A stretch of 64,000 bases of DNA from Microbacteriaceae bacterium. Its GTDB lineage: Bacteria > Actinomycetota > Actinomycetes > Actinomycetales > Microbacteriaceae. Both the position numbers and the translations under genes were made by a program. Shown one piece after another: positions 45,439-55,309 of this stretch. Location: the NCBI GenBank assembly GCA_004297935.1, contig SCRE01000008.1, positions 248,001 to 312,000 of the forward strand, given 5' to 3'. The stretch's first letter is position 1. The number at the start of each line of letters is the position of its first letter. Below the pieces are notes generated by a model. The model had not been told where the DNA came from, did not search any database, and saw only the letters and a list, made by a program, of their open reading frames with translations.

Positions 45439-46491
45439 GTGAAGTTCGCCTCGGCGCTGCGCGCCGCGTCCCGCGTGCCGTTCTTACAGACCGCCAAGGC
45501 CGCCATCGCAACGGTCACCGCCTGGCTCATCGCCTCGGCGGTGCTGCCGGAGCAGATTCCGGTGTTCGCTGCGATCGCCGCCCTCCTCGTCGTGCAGCCG
45601 AGTGTGAACCAGTCGCTCGGCAAGGCCGTTGAGCGCACGATCGGCGTCATCGTCGGAGTCATCGTTGCTTACGTCGTCATCCTGATCTTCGGGCCGAGCA
45701 GTTGGGCCGTGCTGCTCGCGATCGTTGCCGCGATCGTCATCGCCTGGGCGCTGCGCCTGACAGCAGGCACGGCCAATCAGGTGCCGATCAGCGCGATGCT
45801 GGTGCTCTCCATCGGTGCGACCAACCATGCCTACGCGTTCAATCGCATCATCGAGACGATGATCGGTGCTGCGATCGCGATCCTGGTCAATCTGCTGATC
45901 GTCGCGCCGGTGCTGCTCACACCGGCGCAGGACGCGGTGCGTGCATTGGCCGAGGAGGCCGGGGCCACCCTCGACCGCCTGGCCGGCGCACTCGTCGCGC
46001 CGCAGACGGCCGCCGGGCTCGCGGAGATTCTGGTGACCGCCCGGTTGTTGCGGCCGATGCAGGTCAAGGCGCAGACCGCACTGACCCAGGCCGAGGAGTC
46101 CCTGGCGTTCAATCCGCGCGGCTTCAAGCACAAACGCAGGCTCAGCGGCGAAATGGACCTGTTCGCGCGAATGCCCGCGCTGGTCACGCGCACGCTCGGC
46201 ATGACGCGTGCCGTGCACGACCACTACGACGACAGCCTGCACTCGGAGCCGACCGTCAGGGCGATTGCGGAGGAACTCTCCCGTGCCGCCCACGATCTGC
46301 GACTGATCGCCGCGCACGCGTCTGATGCGACGGCCCAGTCGGTCTCCGTCGCAGCGATCGAACCGGACGATCTCGCGCTGACCTCGCCGCTGGTCATCAC
46401 GACCCCGCACCCGCAGCACTGGGTGCTGCTCGGCTCGCTGCTCGAGGACCTGCGCCGCATCCACGAGGAGATCGTCGGAGGTTCAGGTTGA
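45439..46491 (+). CDS. FUSC family membrane protein
   Basis: 350 residues. Six closely spaced transmembrane segments occupy about 15-160 (IPVFAAIAALLVVQPSVNQSL and GVIVGVIVAYVVILIFG are typical of the fusaric-acid-resistance/aromatic acid exporter fold), followed by a cytoplasmic helical domain to the C terminus. Members export aromatic acids or act as anion transporters. The GTG lies six bases after TACCCT. Its stop overlaps the next gene's TTG start (TTGA), so it is coupled to the UbiA gene. Confidence 0.85.
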   Translation: MKFASALRAASRVPFLQTAKAAIATVTAWLIASAVLPEQIPVFAAIAALLVVQPSVNQSLGKAVERTIGVIVGVIVAYVVILIFGPSSWAVLLAIVAAIVIAWALRLTAGTANQVPISAMLVLSIGATNHAYAFNRIIETMIGAAIAILVNLLIVAPVLLTPAQDAVRALAEEAGATLDRLAGALVAPQTAAGLAEILVTARLLRPMQVKAQTALTQAEESLAFNPRGFKHKRRLSGEMDLFARMPALVTRTLGMTRAVHDHYDDSLHSEPTVRAIAEELSRAAHDLRLIAAHASDATAQSVSVAAIEPDDLALTSPLVITTPHPQHWVLLGSLLEDLRRIHEEIVGGSG

Positions 46492-47339
46492 GAGGTCCGC
46501 GCGTCGGCCGGAGGACGGTCATCGCACTGCTGCTCGCGTGCCACCCCGGGCCCACGGCCGTCGTCACCACTGTCGCGATCCTGTTGGGCATCTCGCTCGG
46601 CTACGCTCCGGCACGCGTCGTGTTGCTGGCCGCCGCGGTCGGCGCCGGGCAATTGTCGATCGGCTGGTCGAACGACTGGATAGACAGTGCCCGCGACACC
46701 GCCGTGCACCGCGCGGACAAGCCCGTCGCGAGCGGAGCAGTCTCGGCGTCCGCCGTTCGCACGGCCGCCTTCGCCGCAGCAGCCCTCGCCGTGGTTCTCT
46801 CCCTGTTGCTCGGCCCGCTGGCTGCGGCAGCGAACCTGCTCGGCGCCGCCGCCGGCTGGGCATACAACCTCGGACTCAAGTCGACGGTGTTCTCGGCAGT
46901 GCCGTACGTGGTCTGCTTCGGGTTGCTGCCGGCCGTCGCGACGCTCGGGCAGCAACGGCCCGCATTCGCCGCGCCCTGGGTGGTGATCGTGGGCGCCCTC
47001 CTCGGAGTCGCCGCACACTTCACGAACGTGCTGCCCGATCTCGAGGACGATCGCCGCACCGGCGTTCATGGTCTCCCCCATCGGCTCGGCCGATCCGCCT
47101 CCGGAGTGCTCGCGTTCGCAGCATTGGCCGCAGCGGGCGTCCTGCTCGGTCTGGCGCCCGGGTTGCCGCCCCGAACGGTCGGCTGGATCGGGATGATCGC
47201 CGCGCTTGCCATCGCGGTGTGGGGTATCCTGCTGGTCGTGCGTGCCAGAACCTCTCGCGTCCTGATGCGGCTCGTGATGGCCGGCGCGCTGGTGGACGTC
47301 GCGATGCTCGTGTTCTCCGGTCAGTCGCTCACCGTCTGA
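46488..47339 (+). CDS. UbiA family prenyltransferase
   Basis: 283 residues, about eight transmembrane segments. The aspartate motif NDWIDSARDTAVHRADKP near residue 62 is the UbiA NDxxDxxxD site that binds prenyl diphosphate through magnesium, and DLEDDRRTG near 185 is the second. The product prenylates an unknown acceptor. The start is a TTG with GGAGG six bases upstream, overlapping the FUSC stop. No menaquinone, heme or arabinan genes are nearby, so its pathway cannot be named. The end overlaps the convergent MFS gene by 19 bases. Confidence 0.9.
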   Translation: MRGPRVGRRTVIALLLACHPGPTAVVTTVAILLGISLGYAPARVVLLAAAVGAGQLSIGWSNDWIDSARDTAVHRADKPVASGAVSASAVRTAAFAAAALAVVLSLLLGPLAAAANLLGAAAGWAYNLGLKSTVFSAVPYVVCFGLLPAVATLGQQRPAFAAPWVVIVGALLGVAAHFTNVLPDLEDDRRTGVHGLPHRLGRSASGVLAFAALAAAGVLLGLAPGLPPRTVGWIGMIAALAIAVWGILLVVRARTSRVLMRLVMAGALVDVAMLVFSGQSLTV

Positions 47340-48682
47340 ACGGCGTGCGGATTGCGGATCCCCACCGCCGAGATCGCAGACCCCACCAGCATCAGGACGG
47401 CCGTGGCGAGCATCGCGCGTTGCATGCCGGCGTGATCCAGCGCCCCGCCGATGAGGATGCCCGCGAACGCCACCGTGACGAGCCCGGCCACGCGGGCGAC
47501 CGCGTTGTTCACGGCCGAGCCGATGCCGGCATCCGCCGGGTCGATCGAGCCGAGAATCGCGGAGGTCAGCGGCGCGACGGTGATCGAGAGCCCGAGCCCG
47601 AAGAGCAGGACGCCGGGCAGAAGCTGCGCCCAGTACACCACGGACCGGCCCATCGCGATCATCCAGAGGAAGCCGAGCGCGGCGATCGCCGGTCCAACCG
47701 ACATGAACAGGCGCGGACCATGTTTGCCTGCGAGTGAACCGAACAGACCCGACAACGCCAGCATCAGGAGTGTGGCGGGGATCATGGCGATCCCGGCCTC
47801 TGTTGCGCTGAAGCCGGCCACCTGCTGCAGGTAGAGCACCAGAATGAACGGCCCGAATGACAGCGCGCCGTAGATCGCGGCCGTGGACAGGTTTCCGACC
47901 CAGAAGTTGTGCACGCGGAAGATCGAGAACGGCAGCATCGGATGCGACGAGCGCGCCTGCACGGCGAAGAACGCGGCCATCGCCAGAATGCCGACGGTGA
48001 GGCTGATCCACACGTGCGGTGCTGCCCAGCCGTACTGCCCCTGTTCGATCAACGCGAAGACGACCGCGCCGAGGCCGAGCGCACCCAGTACGGCACCCGG
48101 ATAGTCGACCCGACCACCCGGCCGCGTCTCGTCGCGCCCGACCCCGGCCATCAGCCACAGGGTGATGGCGATGGGCAGTAGATTGATGGCGAAAACGTAA
48201 CGCCAAGACAGGAGATCGACGAACAGGCCGCCGATGATCGGCCCGGCGATCGCGGCCATGCCGGTCCACGCGGTCCAACGGCCGATCGCCTTCGATTGCG
48301 CCGCCCCGCTGAACGTCGAGATGATGATCGCGAGCGAGCTCGGCACCAGCAGCGCGCCCGCCACGCCCTGCGCCGCGCGCGCCGCCACGAGGAATACGCC
48401 GCTCGGCGCCAGCGCGCAGGCGAGTGAGGTGACGGCGAAGCCGGCCAGCCCGACGCGCAGCACCCGCCGGCGACCGAAGACATCGGAAAGTGAGCCGGCG
48501 ACGAGAATCAGCGACCCCAGGGTCACGAGGTAGGCATCCACCACCCACTGCTGCAGCGCAAGCCCTCCGCCGAGGTCACGGTCGATCGCGGGAAGCGCCA
48601 CGTTGATGACCGAACTGTCCAGAAAAGCGACAAATGAGGCGAGGATGGCGATCAGAAGCACACGGAATTGAAGCGGGGTCAC
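47321..48682 (-). CDS. MFS multidrug transporter (DHA2 type)
   Basis: 453 residues with about 12-14 transmembrane segments. MFS motifs are clear: LDSSVINVALPAIDRDLG in the first helix, GSLSDVFGRRRVL (motif A), RAAQGVAGALLVPSSLAII and GPIIGGLFVDLLSWRYVFAINL in part (motif C, antiporter). It should export drugs or organic compounds with protons. The start is uncertain: a GTG at 48682 is chosen from the family N terminus; no good ribosome binding site is seen. Convergent with the UbiA gene, overlapping it. Confidence 0.9.
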   Translation of the reverse strand: MTPLQFRVLLIAILASFVAFLDSSVINVALPAIDRDLGGGLALQQWVVDAYLVTLGSLILVAGSLSDVFGRRRVLRVGLAGFAVTSLACALAPSGVFLVAARAAQGVAGALLVPSSLAIIISTFSGAAQSKAIGRWTAWTGMAAIAGPIIGGLFVDLLSWRYVFAINLLPIAITLWLMAGVGRDETRPGGRVDYPGAVLGALGLGAVVFALIEQGQYGWAAPHVWISLTVGILAMAAFFAVQARSSHPMLPFSIFRVHNFWVGNLSTAAIYGALSFGPFILVLYLQQVAGFSATEAGIAMIPATLLMLALSGLFGSLAGKHGPRLFMSVGPAIAALGFLWMIAMGRSVVYWAQLLPGVLLFGLGLSITVAPLTSAILGSIDPADAGIGSAVNNAVARVAGLVTVAFAGILIGGALDHAGMQRAMLATAVLMLVGSAISAVGIRNPHAVQTVSD

Positions 48683-48823
48683 TCGCTCAGTCAACGCGTC
48701 GGCGCCGATCTTGGCAATCGAATCCCCGAACTTGCGATTTGCCGGATGCGGGTGTCGCCCCCAGCCGGGGGCCGCGCACTGCATATCCTGGAGCACGTGC
48801 ACATTCGCGCGAGGAGTTCACAC

Positions 48824-49936
48824 GTGCGGCGACGAACCTGTTGGATCGCGTTGGCGAGCGCTGTTGCGCTCGTGGTGGGAATGGCCGCCCCTGCCCACGC
48901 CGACGACTATCCGAGTTGGAACGACGTGCAGGCAGCGAAGGCGAACGCCGCAACCGCCAAAGCGGAGGTCGCCACGATCACGGCCCTGGTCGCCCAACTC
49001 CAGACGTCCGCAAACGTCGCAGCGGCCACCGAGCTGCAGAAGGCTGCGGAGTACACCGTCGCGAAGAACGCCCTCGACGCGGCAACAGTGCGCGCGAACA
49101 ATCTGCAGGATCAGTCGAAGAGCGCAGCGCAAGCGGCCGCCCTCGCCCGCACACGCTTCGGCCAGTATGTGTCGCAACTCTACATCTCTGGCGGCACCGA
49201 CTTCACAACCCAACTCCTGTTGAGCGGACCCACCACGCAAGACCTGCTCGGCAAGCTCGGCGCGATGGATCAACTGTCCGGACAGAGTTCTCAACTGCGC
49301 ACGCGCGCCGTCGAACAGCAGAACATCGCGGATGCGACGGCGAAGCAGGCGACCCTCGCCCAGCATCTGCGTGACCAGCTTGCCGCGACCGCCGCGCAGA
49401 AGCTGGCGGCGGCGCAGGCCGCGCAGGTCGCAGCGGACGCCGAGTTGGCGAAACAGCAGACGATCAGCGCCACGCTGTACGCACAGGCGGCCGCCTTGAA
49501 CAACACGGCTGCAAGCGTTGAGAAACAGTATTATGACGGCGTCGCGAGGCAGGCCGCGCTGGCTCGGCAGGCTGCCCAATCGTCTGGCGGCACCGTTTAC
49601 ATCGACACAACCGGTGTCGTCGTCGATCCTGCCGCCGCACAGGCTTATGCCCGCGGCGCGATCGGGGCGTATGGCTGGGGCGGCGACCAGTTCAATTGTC
49701 TGGTCAACCTGTGGACCGGTGAGTCGGGTTGGCGAGCCAATGCCTACAATCCGTCCAGCGGCGCTTATGGCATTCCACAGTCATGGCCGGGCTACAAGAT
49801 GGCCACCGCGGGCGCCGATTGGCGCACCAACGCGAACACGCAGATCAACTGGGGCCTTTCCTACATCTCGTCGGCGTACGGGTCCCCGTGCTCCGCCTGG
49901 GATCAGTGGCAGGCGCGCAGCCCACACTGGTACTGA
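48824..49936 (+). CDS. Secreted coiled-coil protein with lysozyme-like C-terminal domain
   Basis: 370 residues. Signal peptide (basic VRRRT, hydrophobic core, likely cleavage after AHA near residue 30). Then a long Ala/Gln-rich coiled coil (about 32-270) as in wall-hydrolase regulators and NlpC-type proteins, and a lysozyme-like/transglycosylase domain (about 290-370) with NLWTGESGWRANAYNPSS, in which GES holds the probable catalytic glutamate, and YGIPQSWPG. It probably cuts or binds peptidoglycan outside the cell. The GTG at 48824 has GAGGAG seven bases upstream. Confidence 0.88.
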   Translation: MRRRTCWIALASAVALVVGMAAPAHADDYPSWNDVQAAKANAATAKAEVATITALVAQLQTSANVAAATELQKAAEYTVAKNALDAATVRANNLQDQSKSAAQAAALARTRFGQYVSQLYISGGTDFTTQLLLSGPTTQDLLGKLGAMDQLSGQSSQLRTRAVEQQNIADATAKQATLAQHLRDQLAATAAQKLAAAQAAQVAADAELAKQQTISATLYAQAAALNNTAASVEKQYYDGVARQAALARQAAQSSGGTVYIDTTGVVVDPAAAQAYARGAIGAYGWGGDQFNCLVNLWTGESGWRANAYNPSSGAYGIPQSWPGYKMATAGADWRTNANTQINWGLSYISSAYGSPCSAWDQWQARSPHWY

Positions 49937-49940
49937 CTCT

Positions 49941-50789
49941 TCACGCCGCGTAGGCGGTCGCCGTCCAAAGCTGGAACAGGGCATATGCGCGCACCGGCGA
50001 CCAAGCCGCAGACGCGATCTCGGCCTGCTTCGCAGTGATGCCGCCGAGCGCCTTCCGCAGAACGAGATCGCCGGGCACGAACGCGTCACGGTCGCCGAGC
50101 ACGCGCACGGTCAGATAGTCGATGCTCCACGGTCCGATCCCGTGCAGCGCGAGCAGTCTGCGTCGCACCTGTGCGTGATCCGTGTCCGGTTCGATGACAA
50201 GTCCCGCCGCACACGCCTCGGCCAGCGCGTGCAGTGTTCTGGCACGCGATCCGGTCAATCCGACCGCCTTCTGCAACTCGTCCGGCGTGGCCGCGGCCAG
50301 TGCGCGTGCTGTCGGGAAGACGGTCATGCCGGCCGGTCCCGGCAGACCGTAGACTGCCGTCAACCGACCGGCGAAGGTGCGGCATGCGGCGACCGACACC
50401 TGCTGGCCGAGCACCGTGGTGACCGCGGCCTCGAACCCATCGGGATAGCCGATCACCCGCAGCCCCGGTCGTGCGGTGACAAGCCGCCCGATGGCCGGAT
50501 CGCCGCGCAGCGTCCGGTACACGGTGTGCGGATCGGCATCGAGGTCGAGCCAGCGGCGCAATAGAGGGGTGAGGCGTGCGGCACCGGCCGCATCCGTGTC
50601 GGCTGTCACGACGATGCGGTCACTTGCGAAGGTGACGGTCGCCGCAATGGGGCCGGCGGCATCCGGGAACAACCGAGTGTGCGACCGGGCCGACGGATCG
50701 GTGTGCTCGGCACCAGGGATGGCGTGGGCGGCGAGCGTTGCCAATGCCGCGGACGCCTCATAGGGTGGCGTGAACGGCAGCACGAACAT
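49941..50789 (-). CDS. DNA-3-methyladenine glycosylase (AlkA type)
   Basis: HhH-GPD DNA glycosylase of 282 residues that removes alkylated bases. The helix-hairpin-helix and catalytic part reads LHGIGPWSIDYLTVRVLG and then DAFVPGDLVLRKAL with the catalytic aspartate; the N-terminal AlkA-type domain (about 1-110) precedes it. The ATG at 50789 fits the family start (FVLPFTPPYEASAALATL) and has GAAGG ten bases upstream; a further ATG at 50846 is less likely since it falls beside the hairpin of the next operon. Whether it pairs with an Ada domain elsewhere is unknown. Confidence 0.88.
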   Translation of the reverse strand: MFVLPFTPPYEASAALATLAAHAIPGAEHTDPSARSHTRLFPDAAGPIAATVTFASDRIVVTADTDAAGAARLTPLLRRWLDLDADPHTVYRTLRGDPAIGRLVTARPGLRVIGYPDGFEAAVTTVLGQQVSVAACRTFAGRLTAVYGLPGPAGMTVFPTARALAAATPDELQKAVGLTGSRARTLHALAEACAAGLVIEPDTDHAQVRRRLLALHGIGPWSIDYLTVRVLGDRDAFVPGDLVLRKALGGITAKQAEIASAAWSPVRAYALFQLWTATAYAA

Positions 50790-50849
50790 CGTCTGGCGGC
50801 CTTCGAGTCGAGACGAGCCCGGTTGGGGCTGCTGCTGCACGTTCATAGC

Positions 50850-50879
50850 TGGTTGCCATGCTACCCAGCATGGCAACCA
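50850..50879 (-). terminator. Terminator of the amino-acid ABC operon
   Basis: tggttgccatgct and agcatggcaacca form a perfect 13-bp stem with a 4-base loop, four bases past the stop of the ATPase gene. No T-run follows. Confidence 0.75.
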
Positions 50880-50883
50880 GTGC

Positions 50884-51651
50884 TCAGAGCACCTTCGAGA
50901 GGAACCCCTTGGTGCGCTCGTGCTGCGGGTTCGAGATGACGTCTATCGGCGATCCTGACTCGACGACTTTTCCCCCATCCATGAAGAAGAGGGAATCCCC
51001 CACCTCGCGCGCAAAGCCGATCTCGTGGGTCACCACGACCATGGTCATGCCGCTGGTGGCCAGTTCCTTCATGACGTCGCGGACTTCGCCCACCAGCTCC
51101 GGGTCCAGGGCGGAGGTCGGTTCATCGAAGAGCATGAGCTTCGGTTCCATCGCGAGTGCCCTGGCGATGGCGACCCGCTGCTGCTGGCCACCGGACAGCT
51201 GACTCGGGTACGCACCGGCCTTGTCGGCGAGACCGACCCGATCGAGCAGCTCCCTGGCCCGCTTCGTGGCAGACGTTCCGCTCTGCCCGCGCACGAGCTT
51301 CGGCGCACAGCTGATGTTCTCGACCACCGAGAGGTGCGGAAATAGGTTGAAGCGCTGGAACACCATACCGATGTCCTGACGCTGAACAGCTGCCTCGGTC
51401 TGCTTCAGCTCATAGATCTTTTCCCCGCGCTGTCGGTATCCCATGATGGTGCCGTCGACCAATATCCGGCCGCGGTCAATCCGCTCAAGGTGATTGATGC
51501 AACGGAGGAAGGTCGATTTCCCCGAACCGGACGGCCCGATCACACAGGCGACCTGTCCGGCATCCACCTGCAGGGAAATGCCCTTCAATACGTGGTTGCC
51601 GCCGTACGACTTATGGACGTTCTTGGCCAGCACCATCGGCTCGACGGTCAT
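50884..51651 (-). CDS. Polar amino-acid-type ABC transporter ATP-binding protein
   Basis: 255 residues, GlnQ/HisP group. Walker [11 protein letters not shown]-loop region [18 protein letters not shown], signature [14 protein letters not shown], Walker [13 protein letters not shown], switch [15 protein letters not shown]. An insertion with [19 protein letters not shown] between Walker A and the Q-loop is seen in a subset of these ATPases. Its start overlaps the permease stop by four bases. Last gene of the amidohydrolase operon. Confidence 0.93.
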   Translation of the reverse strand: MTVEPMVLAKNVHKSYGGNHVLKGISLQVDAGQVACVIGPSGSGKSTFLRCINHLERIDRGRILVDGTIMGYRQRGEKIYELKQTEAAVQRQDIGMVFQRFNLFPHLSVVENISCAPKLVRGQSGTSATKRARELLDRVGLADKAGAYPSQLSGGQQQRVAIARALAMEPKLMLFDEPTSALDPELVGEVRDVMKELATSGMTMVVVTHEIGFAREVGDSLFFMDGGKVVESGSPIDVISNPQHERTKGFLSKVL

Positions 51652-52676
51652 GGGTTCTCCTGTCCTCCTGATTCGTTTCTGCCTGCGGTAGCCCCCGCAA
51701 GCACGTCGGTGGATGCCGCCCGGTTGGTCCCGCTTCCGGGGAGCCTCGGGCTGTCGTCGCTCTCGAGGGATGCGCTCCTCTGGTCGTATCCTCTGGCAAA
51801 ACGGCGTTCAAGGAAGAACTGCCCGACCATCAGCAGGGAGGTGAACAGCAGGTACCACACCGATGCCACCAACAGCAGCGGGATGGGGTTCAGCGTCTCG
51901 GCGGAGATATCCCGCGATCGGGTGTACAGGTCGAGACTGAATGGCACCGCGGTGACCAGCGATGTGGTCTTCAACATCGAAATGACTTCGTTCCCAGTCG
52001 GTGGGATGATGATGCGCATGGCCTGCGGGATCACGATCTTGCGCATCGTCTTGCCCCAGGTCAAGCCGAGCGCCGTCGCCGCCTCGGCTTGTCCCTTGTC
52101 CACCGAAAGAAGGCCTGCCCGCACGATCTCCGCCATGTAGGCGGCCTCATTGAGCGCCAGGCCGATCACAGCAATCCAGAACACATCGACCAGATCCACC
52201 GTTTCGAACTGCAACCAGGGCTTCTGAAACGGAATGCCGAACTGCACCGAACGGTAGATGGTCGTGAGGAGTCCCCAGAAGACGAGCTGCACATAAACCG
52301 GCGTGCCACGGAATAGCCAGATGAAGACCAGTGAAACCGATCGGAATATCGGGTTCGGACTCTGCCGCATGATCGCAAGCAGAATTCCCAGGGCTATCGC
52401 GATGATCATCGAGTACACCGTCAATTGCAGCGTTACTCCCGCAGCCTGAACGATCCGCCCGTCGAACAGGTATTCGCCGAAAGCCTTCCAGTCGTATGCG
52501 GGCCGCTGGCTCGCATCGATCACGAAGAGGGCCAGAAGCAGGAGGATCAGCACTGAGAAGAGATTCCGCCACGGATGTTTCAGTCTGATGGCGCGTACCG
52601 AATCCGACTCACCGTCGTCGTGGTGCTCAGGTGCGCCGGTTCGCGGGGCGCCGATTTCCGATTTCATAGCGTTCAT
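51648..52676 (-). CDS. Polar amino-acid-type ABC transporter permease
   Basis: 342 residues, of the HisM/GlnP family. The core (about 85-300) has five or six transmembrane segments and the EAA loop, visible as [23 protein letters not shown] (in part); [15 protein letters not shown] is typical. The cytoplasmic N terminus of about 50 residues and a C-terminal tail of 60 residues rich in S, D and G are longer than usual. Overlaps the ATPase gene by four bases. As no second permease is found, it probably works as a homodimer. Confidence 0.92.
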   Translation of the reverse strand: MNAMKSEIGAPRTGAPEHHDDGESDSVRAIRLKHPWRNLFSVLILLLLALFVIDASQRPAYDWKAFGEYLFDGRIVQAAGVTLQLTVYSMIIAIALGILLAIMRQSPNPIFRSVSLVFIWLFRGTPVYVQLVFWGLLTTIYRSVQFGIPFQKPWLQFETVDLVDVFWIAVIGLALNEAAYMAEIVRAGLLSVDKGQAEAATALGLTWGKTMRKIVIPQAMRIIIPPTGNEVISMLKTTSLVTAVPFSLDLYTRSRDISAETLNPIPLLLVASVWYLLFTSLLMVGQFFLERRFARGYDQRSASLESDDSPRLPGSGTNRAASTDVLAGATAGRNESGGQENP

Positions 52677-52687
52677 AGCCGCTCGAA

Positions 52688-53593
52688 CTATTCTTTGGCG
52701 CCGTTGATCTGGATCGTGTCGATGGCCCCGTCCTCAACACCCCAGTACTTCAGGATGCTCAGGTATGTGCCATCGTCCATCAGCTCCTGCAGCGACGTCT
52801 GGAGAGCTTTCGCGAAGGTGCCACGATCCTTGAGCATCGGCGTGCCGGAGAGCGTGGAGTCGTACACGTCTGAGGTCACGAGTTTGCCCTTACTGAGGCG
52901 CACCGCATAGCCGACGACCGGTGAGTCAGCGACCATCGCATCCACACGACCGAGTGTCAGCGCGGCGGTGGCATCGTCCTGGGTGTCGTAGCCAAGGATC
53001 TCGATGGGATCCTTGCCGGCAGCCGCACACTGCTTGTCCAACGCGGGCAAGTAGATCAGTGGAGCCGATCCGCCGTTCTGGGCAGCGACTTTAAGACCAC
53101 ACACATCGAGTTCCGAATTGATGCGGTTGTCCTTCGCCGATGCGAACTGGTTGCCTGCGACGTTGAAGTCGACCAGGTCGAGTGTCTCTTGGCGCTTCTT
53201 CGTGTCGTAGTAGCCGCCGAGCCCGAGGTCGTACTTTTGCCCAAGAATGCTGGGCACGATGTTGTCGAATTTGGCGACCCGGTATGTGGTGGTGACGCCG
53301 AGCTTGGCTGCGGCGGCATCGATCAAGTCGATCTCCCACCCGATCGGGTTTCCGTTCTTGTCCTTGAACTCGTTCGGCGCATAGGTCGGGTCGACGCCGA
53401 TCACCAGCTGACCCGCCTTGATGATCTCCTTCGGCAGGAGCGCGATGGCTTCGCTGCTCTTTGCGATCTTTGAAACGTCGACGCCGGTCTGCCTATTCTC
53501 CGTGTTTCGATTGCCGCCATCACCTGACGGTGTGCACGCGGCCAGCAGCGCGACGACGGCAACTATTACGCCGCCCAGTACGATTCTCTTCAT
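52688..53593 (-). CDS. ABC transporter substrate-binding lipoprotein (family 3)
   Basis: 301 residues. Lipoprotein signal VVALLAACTPSGDGG with the lipid-modified cysteine near residue 20. SBP_bac_3 domain: AGQLVIGVDPTYAPNEFKD, IGWEIDLIDAAAAKLG, YDLGLGGYYDTKKRQETLD. It brings the substrate, probably an amino acid derivative or similar polar compound, to the permease. It lies 63 bases downstream of the amidohydrolase gene and 11 before the permease gene. Confidence 0.92.
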   Translation of the reverse strand: MKRIVLGGVIVAVVALLAACTPSGDGGNRNTENRQTGVDVSKIAKSSEAIALLPKEIIKAGQLVIGVDPTYAPNEFKDKNGNPIGWEIDLIDAAAAKLGVTTTYRVAKFDNIVPSILGQKYDLGLGGYYDTKKRQETLDLVDFNVAGNQFASAKDNRINSELDVCGLKVAAQNGGSAPLIYLPALDKQCAAAGKDPIEILGYDTQDDATAALTLGRVDAMVADSPVVGYAVRLSKGKLVTSDVYDSTLSGTPMLKDRGTFAKALQTSLQELMDDGTYLSILKYWGVEDGAIDTIQINGAKE

Positions 53594-53656
53594 GTCCTAC
53601 GGTCTCCTTTGCTTGAATCTGGTTGCTGTGTAACTCGTCGTGAAAAATCGATGTGA

Positions 53657-55309
53657 TCAGGCGGAAAAAACGGACTCACCCGCGAAGAATGTCTCAATCG
53701 TTCTGGTCTTCCCGATTTCATCGTTCGGATGATCGAACGGATTGCGGTCCGCGACGACGAGGTCGGCGGCGAAGCCTTCCTTGATCGTGCCGGTGTAGTG
53801 CTCACGACCGTTGATGCGGGCGCTGCCGCTCGTGTATGCCCGCAATGCTGCGTCAAGAGTGAGCCGCTCCTGGGGTACGAAGACCGCGGGATTGAAATCG
53901 GGATGGTCGGCCGGATGCTGACGATTCACCGCGACGTGGATTCCGAGCCACGGATCGGGGCTTGTCACCGGCCAGTCCGATCCGGCACACATCTGCGCAC
54001 CGGACTTGAAAAGGCTGGAGAAGGGATATTGCCAGTTGGCGCGCGCCTCGCCGATGATGGGGAGATTCAGTCTCACCATCTGTGGATCGTTGGACGCCCA
54101 CAGAGCTTGAATGTTCGCAGCGACATCGAGCCGCGAAAAGCGTTCGATGTCCTCCGGATGTACGACCTGCAGGTGCGCAATGTGGTGCGTGATCCCCGAG
54201 TCCCCGTTGTGGATACGCGCTTCTTCGACCGCGTCCAGCGACTCCCGTACGGCACGATCGCCTATCGCGTGGAAGTGCACTTGTACGCCATGACTGTCGA
54301 GGAGTGCGACATAGTGGTTGAGTCTTTCCGGCTCCAGGAACGATATGCCGCGGTCACCGCCGCCGCAGGAGCATACGGGCGCGACGTATGGGTCGAGCAT
54401 GGCAGCGGTCCGGTTCTCTGTGACGCCGTCCTGCATGATTTTCACCGTGCCGACTCGGAAGTATTCCCCGCCGAACCTCTCCCGTAGCGCGAGTACTTCT
54501 TCGAGCTGAGTCTCGTCGTCTCCCCGAGACCACCAGATCGCTCCGTTGACTCTGGCCCGCAGGGTGTCACGATCGATCGCCTGCTGGTAGACGTTCACGA
54601 TGTCGGAGCTGTGATTGCCATAGTCGCCGATCAACGCATCCTGCCATCCGGTGATGCCGAACGAATGCAAATACCGTTGTGCCTCGATGAGGCCGTCGTA
54701 CATCTCCTTGCGCGTGGATTGCGGAGCCAGCCTGAGCGCCAGGGACCGGGCGCCCTCGTGCAGGGTGCCTGTGGGATTTCCGTCTGCATCCCGCTCGATC
54801 CGGCCGTCCTGCGGGTCCGGGTAGTTTCTGTCGATGCCGAGCATCTGAAGCACGAGTGAATTGACCCAGGCGCTGTGATGATCTCGGTTCGAGATGATCA
54901 TGGGCTTAAGGGTCGAGATCGAATCCAGGTCACTCGCCAATGGGGCGCCTCCGGGGAAGGCCGCCTGCTGCCATCCGCCCCCAATGATCCAGTCGGCATC
55001 GGGGTGCTCGATCACGAACTCCTCGATTTCCTGCAAATAGTCCTCGCGGGTCCACCCGCTCGAGAGATCGCAGCCAAGTCGCTCCACTCCGCCCTCGACC
55101 GGATGCACATGTGCGTCGACGAAGCCGGGGAGCAGGAGTCGTCCGGTCATGTCGATCACGCGAGTTCCGGAGGCCGTGCCCGCCTCAACCAACGCTGCGT
55201 CCAACGTGACGACAATGCCGTCACGGACGCCGACATCCGCCTTGATAGGAGCCGTGGCGGCTCCGTCAAACATGCTGCCGTTGATAAAGGCCAGATCCAG
55301 AGGTTGCAC
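53657..55309 (-). CDS. Amidohydrolase family 3 protein (YtcJ-like)
   Basis: 550 residues, cytoplasmic. The metal site of the amidohydrolase superfamily starts with GFVDAHVHPVEGG near residue 65; further metal or substrate residues are in VQVHFHAIGDRAVRESLD and HHIAHLQVVHPEDIERF; CAGSDWPVTSPDPW gives the last aspartate. Members hydrolyse N-substituted amides, formamides or related compounds. It is the first gene of the ABC operon, divergent from the LacI regulator, so the compound it cleaves is probably imported by the downstream transporter. The substrate is unknown. Confidence 0.9.
   Translation of the reverse strand: MQPLDLAFINGSMFDGAATAPIKADVGVRDGIVVTLDAALVEAGTASGTRVIDMTGRLLLPGFVDAHVHPVEGGVERLGCDLSSGWTREDYLQEIEEFVIEHPDADWIIGGGWQQAAFPGGAPLASDLDSISTLKPMIISNRDHHSAWVNSLVLQMLGIDRNYPDPQDGRIERDADGNPTGTLHEGARSLALRLAPQSTRKEMYDGLIEAQRYLHSFGITGWQDALIGDYGNHSSDIVNVYQQAIDRDTLRARVNGAIWWSRGDDETQLEEVLALRERFGGEYFRVGTVKIMQDGVTENRTAAMLDPYVAPVCSCGGGDRGISFLEPERLNHYVALLDSHGVQVHFHAIGDRAVRESLDAVEEARIHNGDSGITHHIAHLQVVHPEDIERFSRLDVAANIQALWASNDPQMVRLNLPIIGEARANWQYPFSSLFKSGAQMCAGSDWPVTSPDPWLGIHVAVNRQHPADHPDFNPAVFVPQERLTLDAALRAYTSGSARINGREHYTGTIKEGFAADLVVADRNPFDHPNDEIGKTRTIETFFAGESVFSA

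Noticed and set aside
46224-48548. A 774-codon open frame on the minus strand across the FUSC, UbiA and MFS genes
   Set aside because: It runs antisense to the clear FUSC and UbiA proteins and out of frame in the MFS gene. Its product is arginine- and glycine-rich with no family pattern, which is usual for a shadow frame in high-GC DNA.
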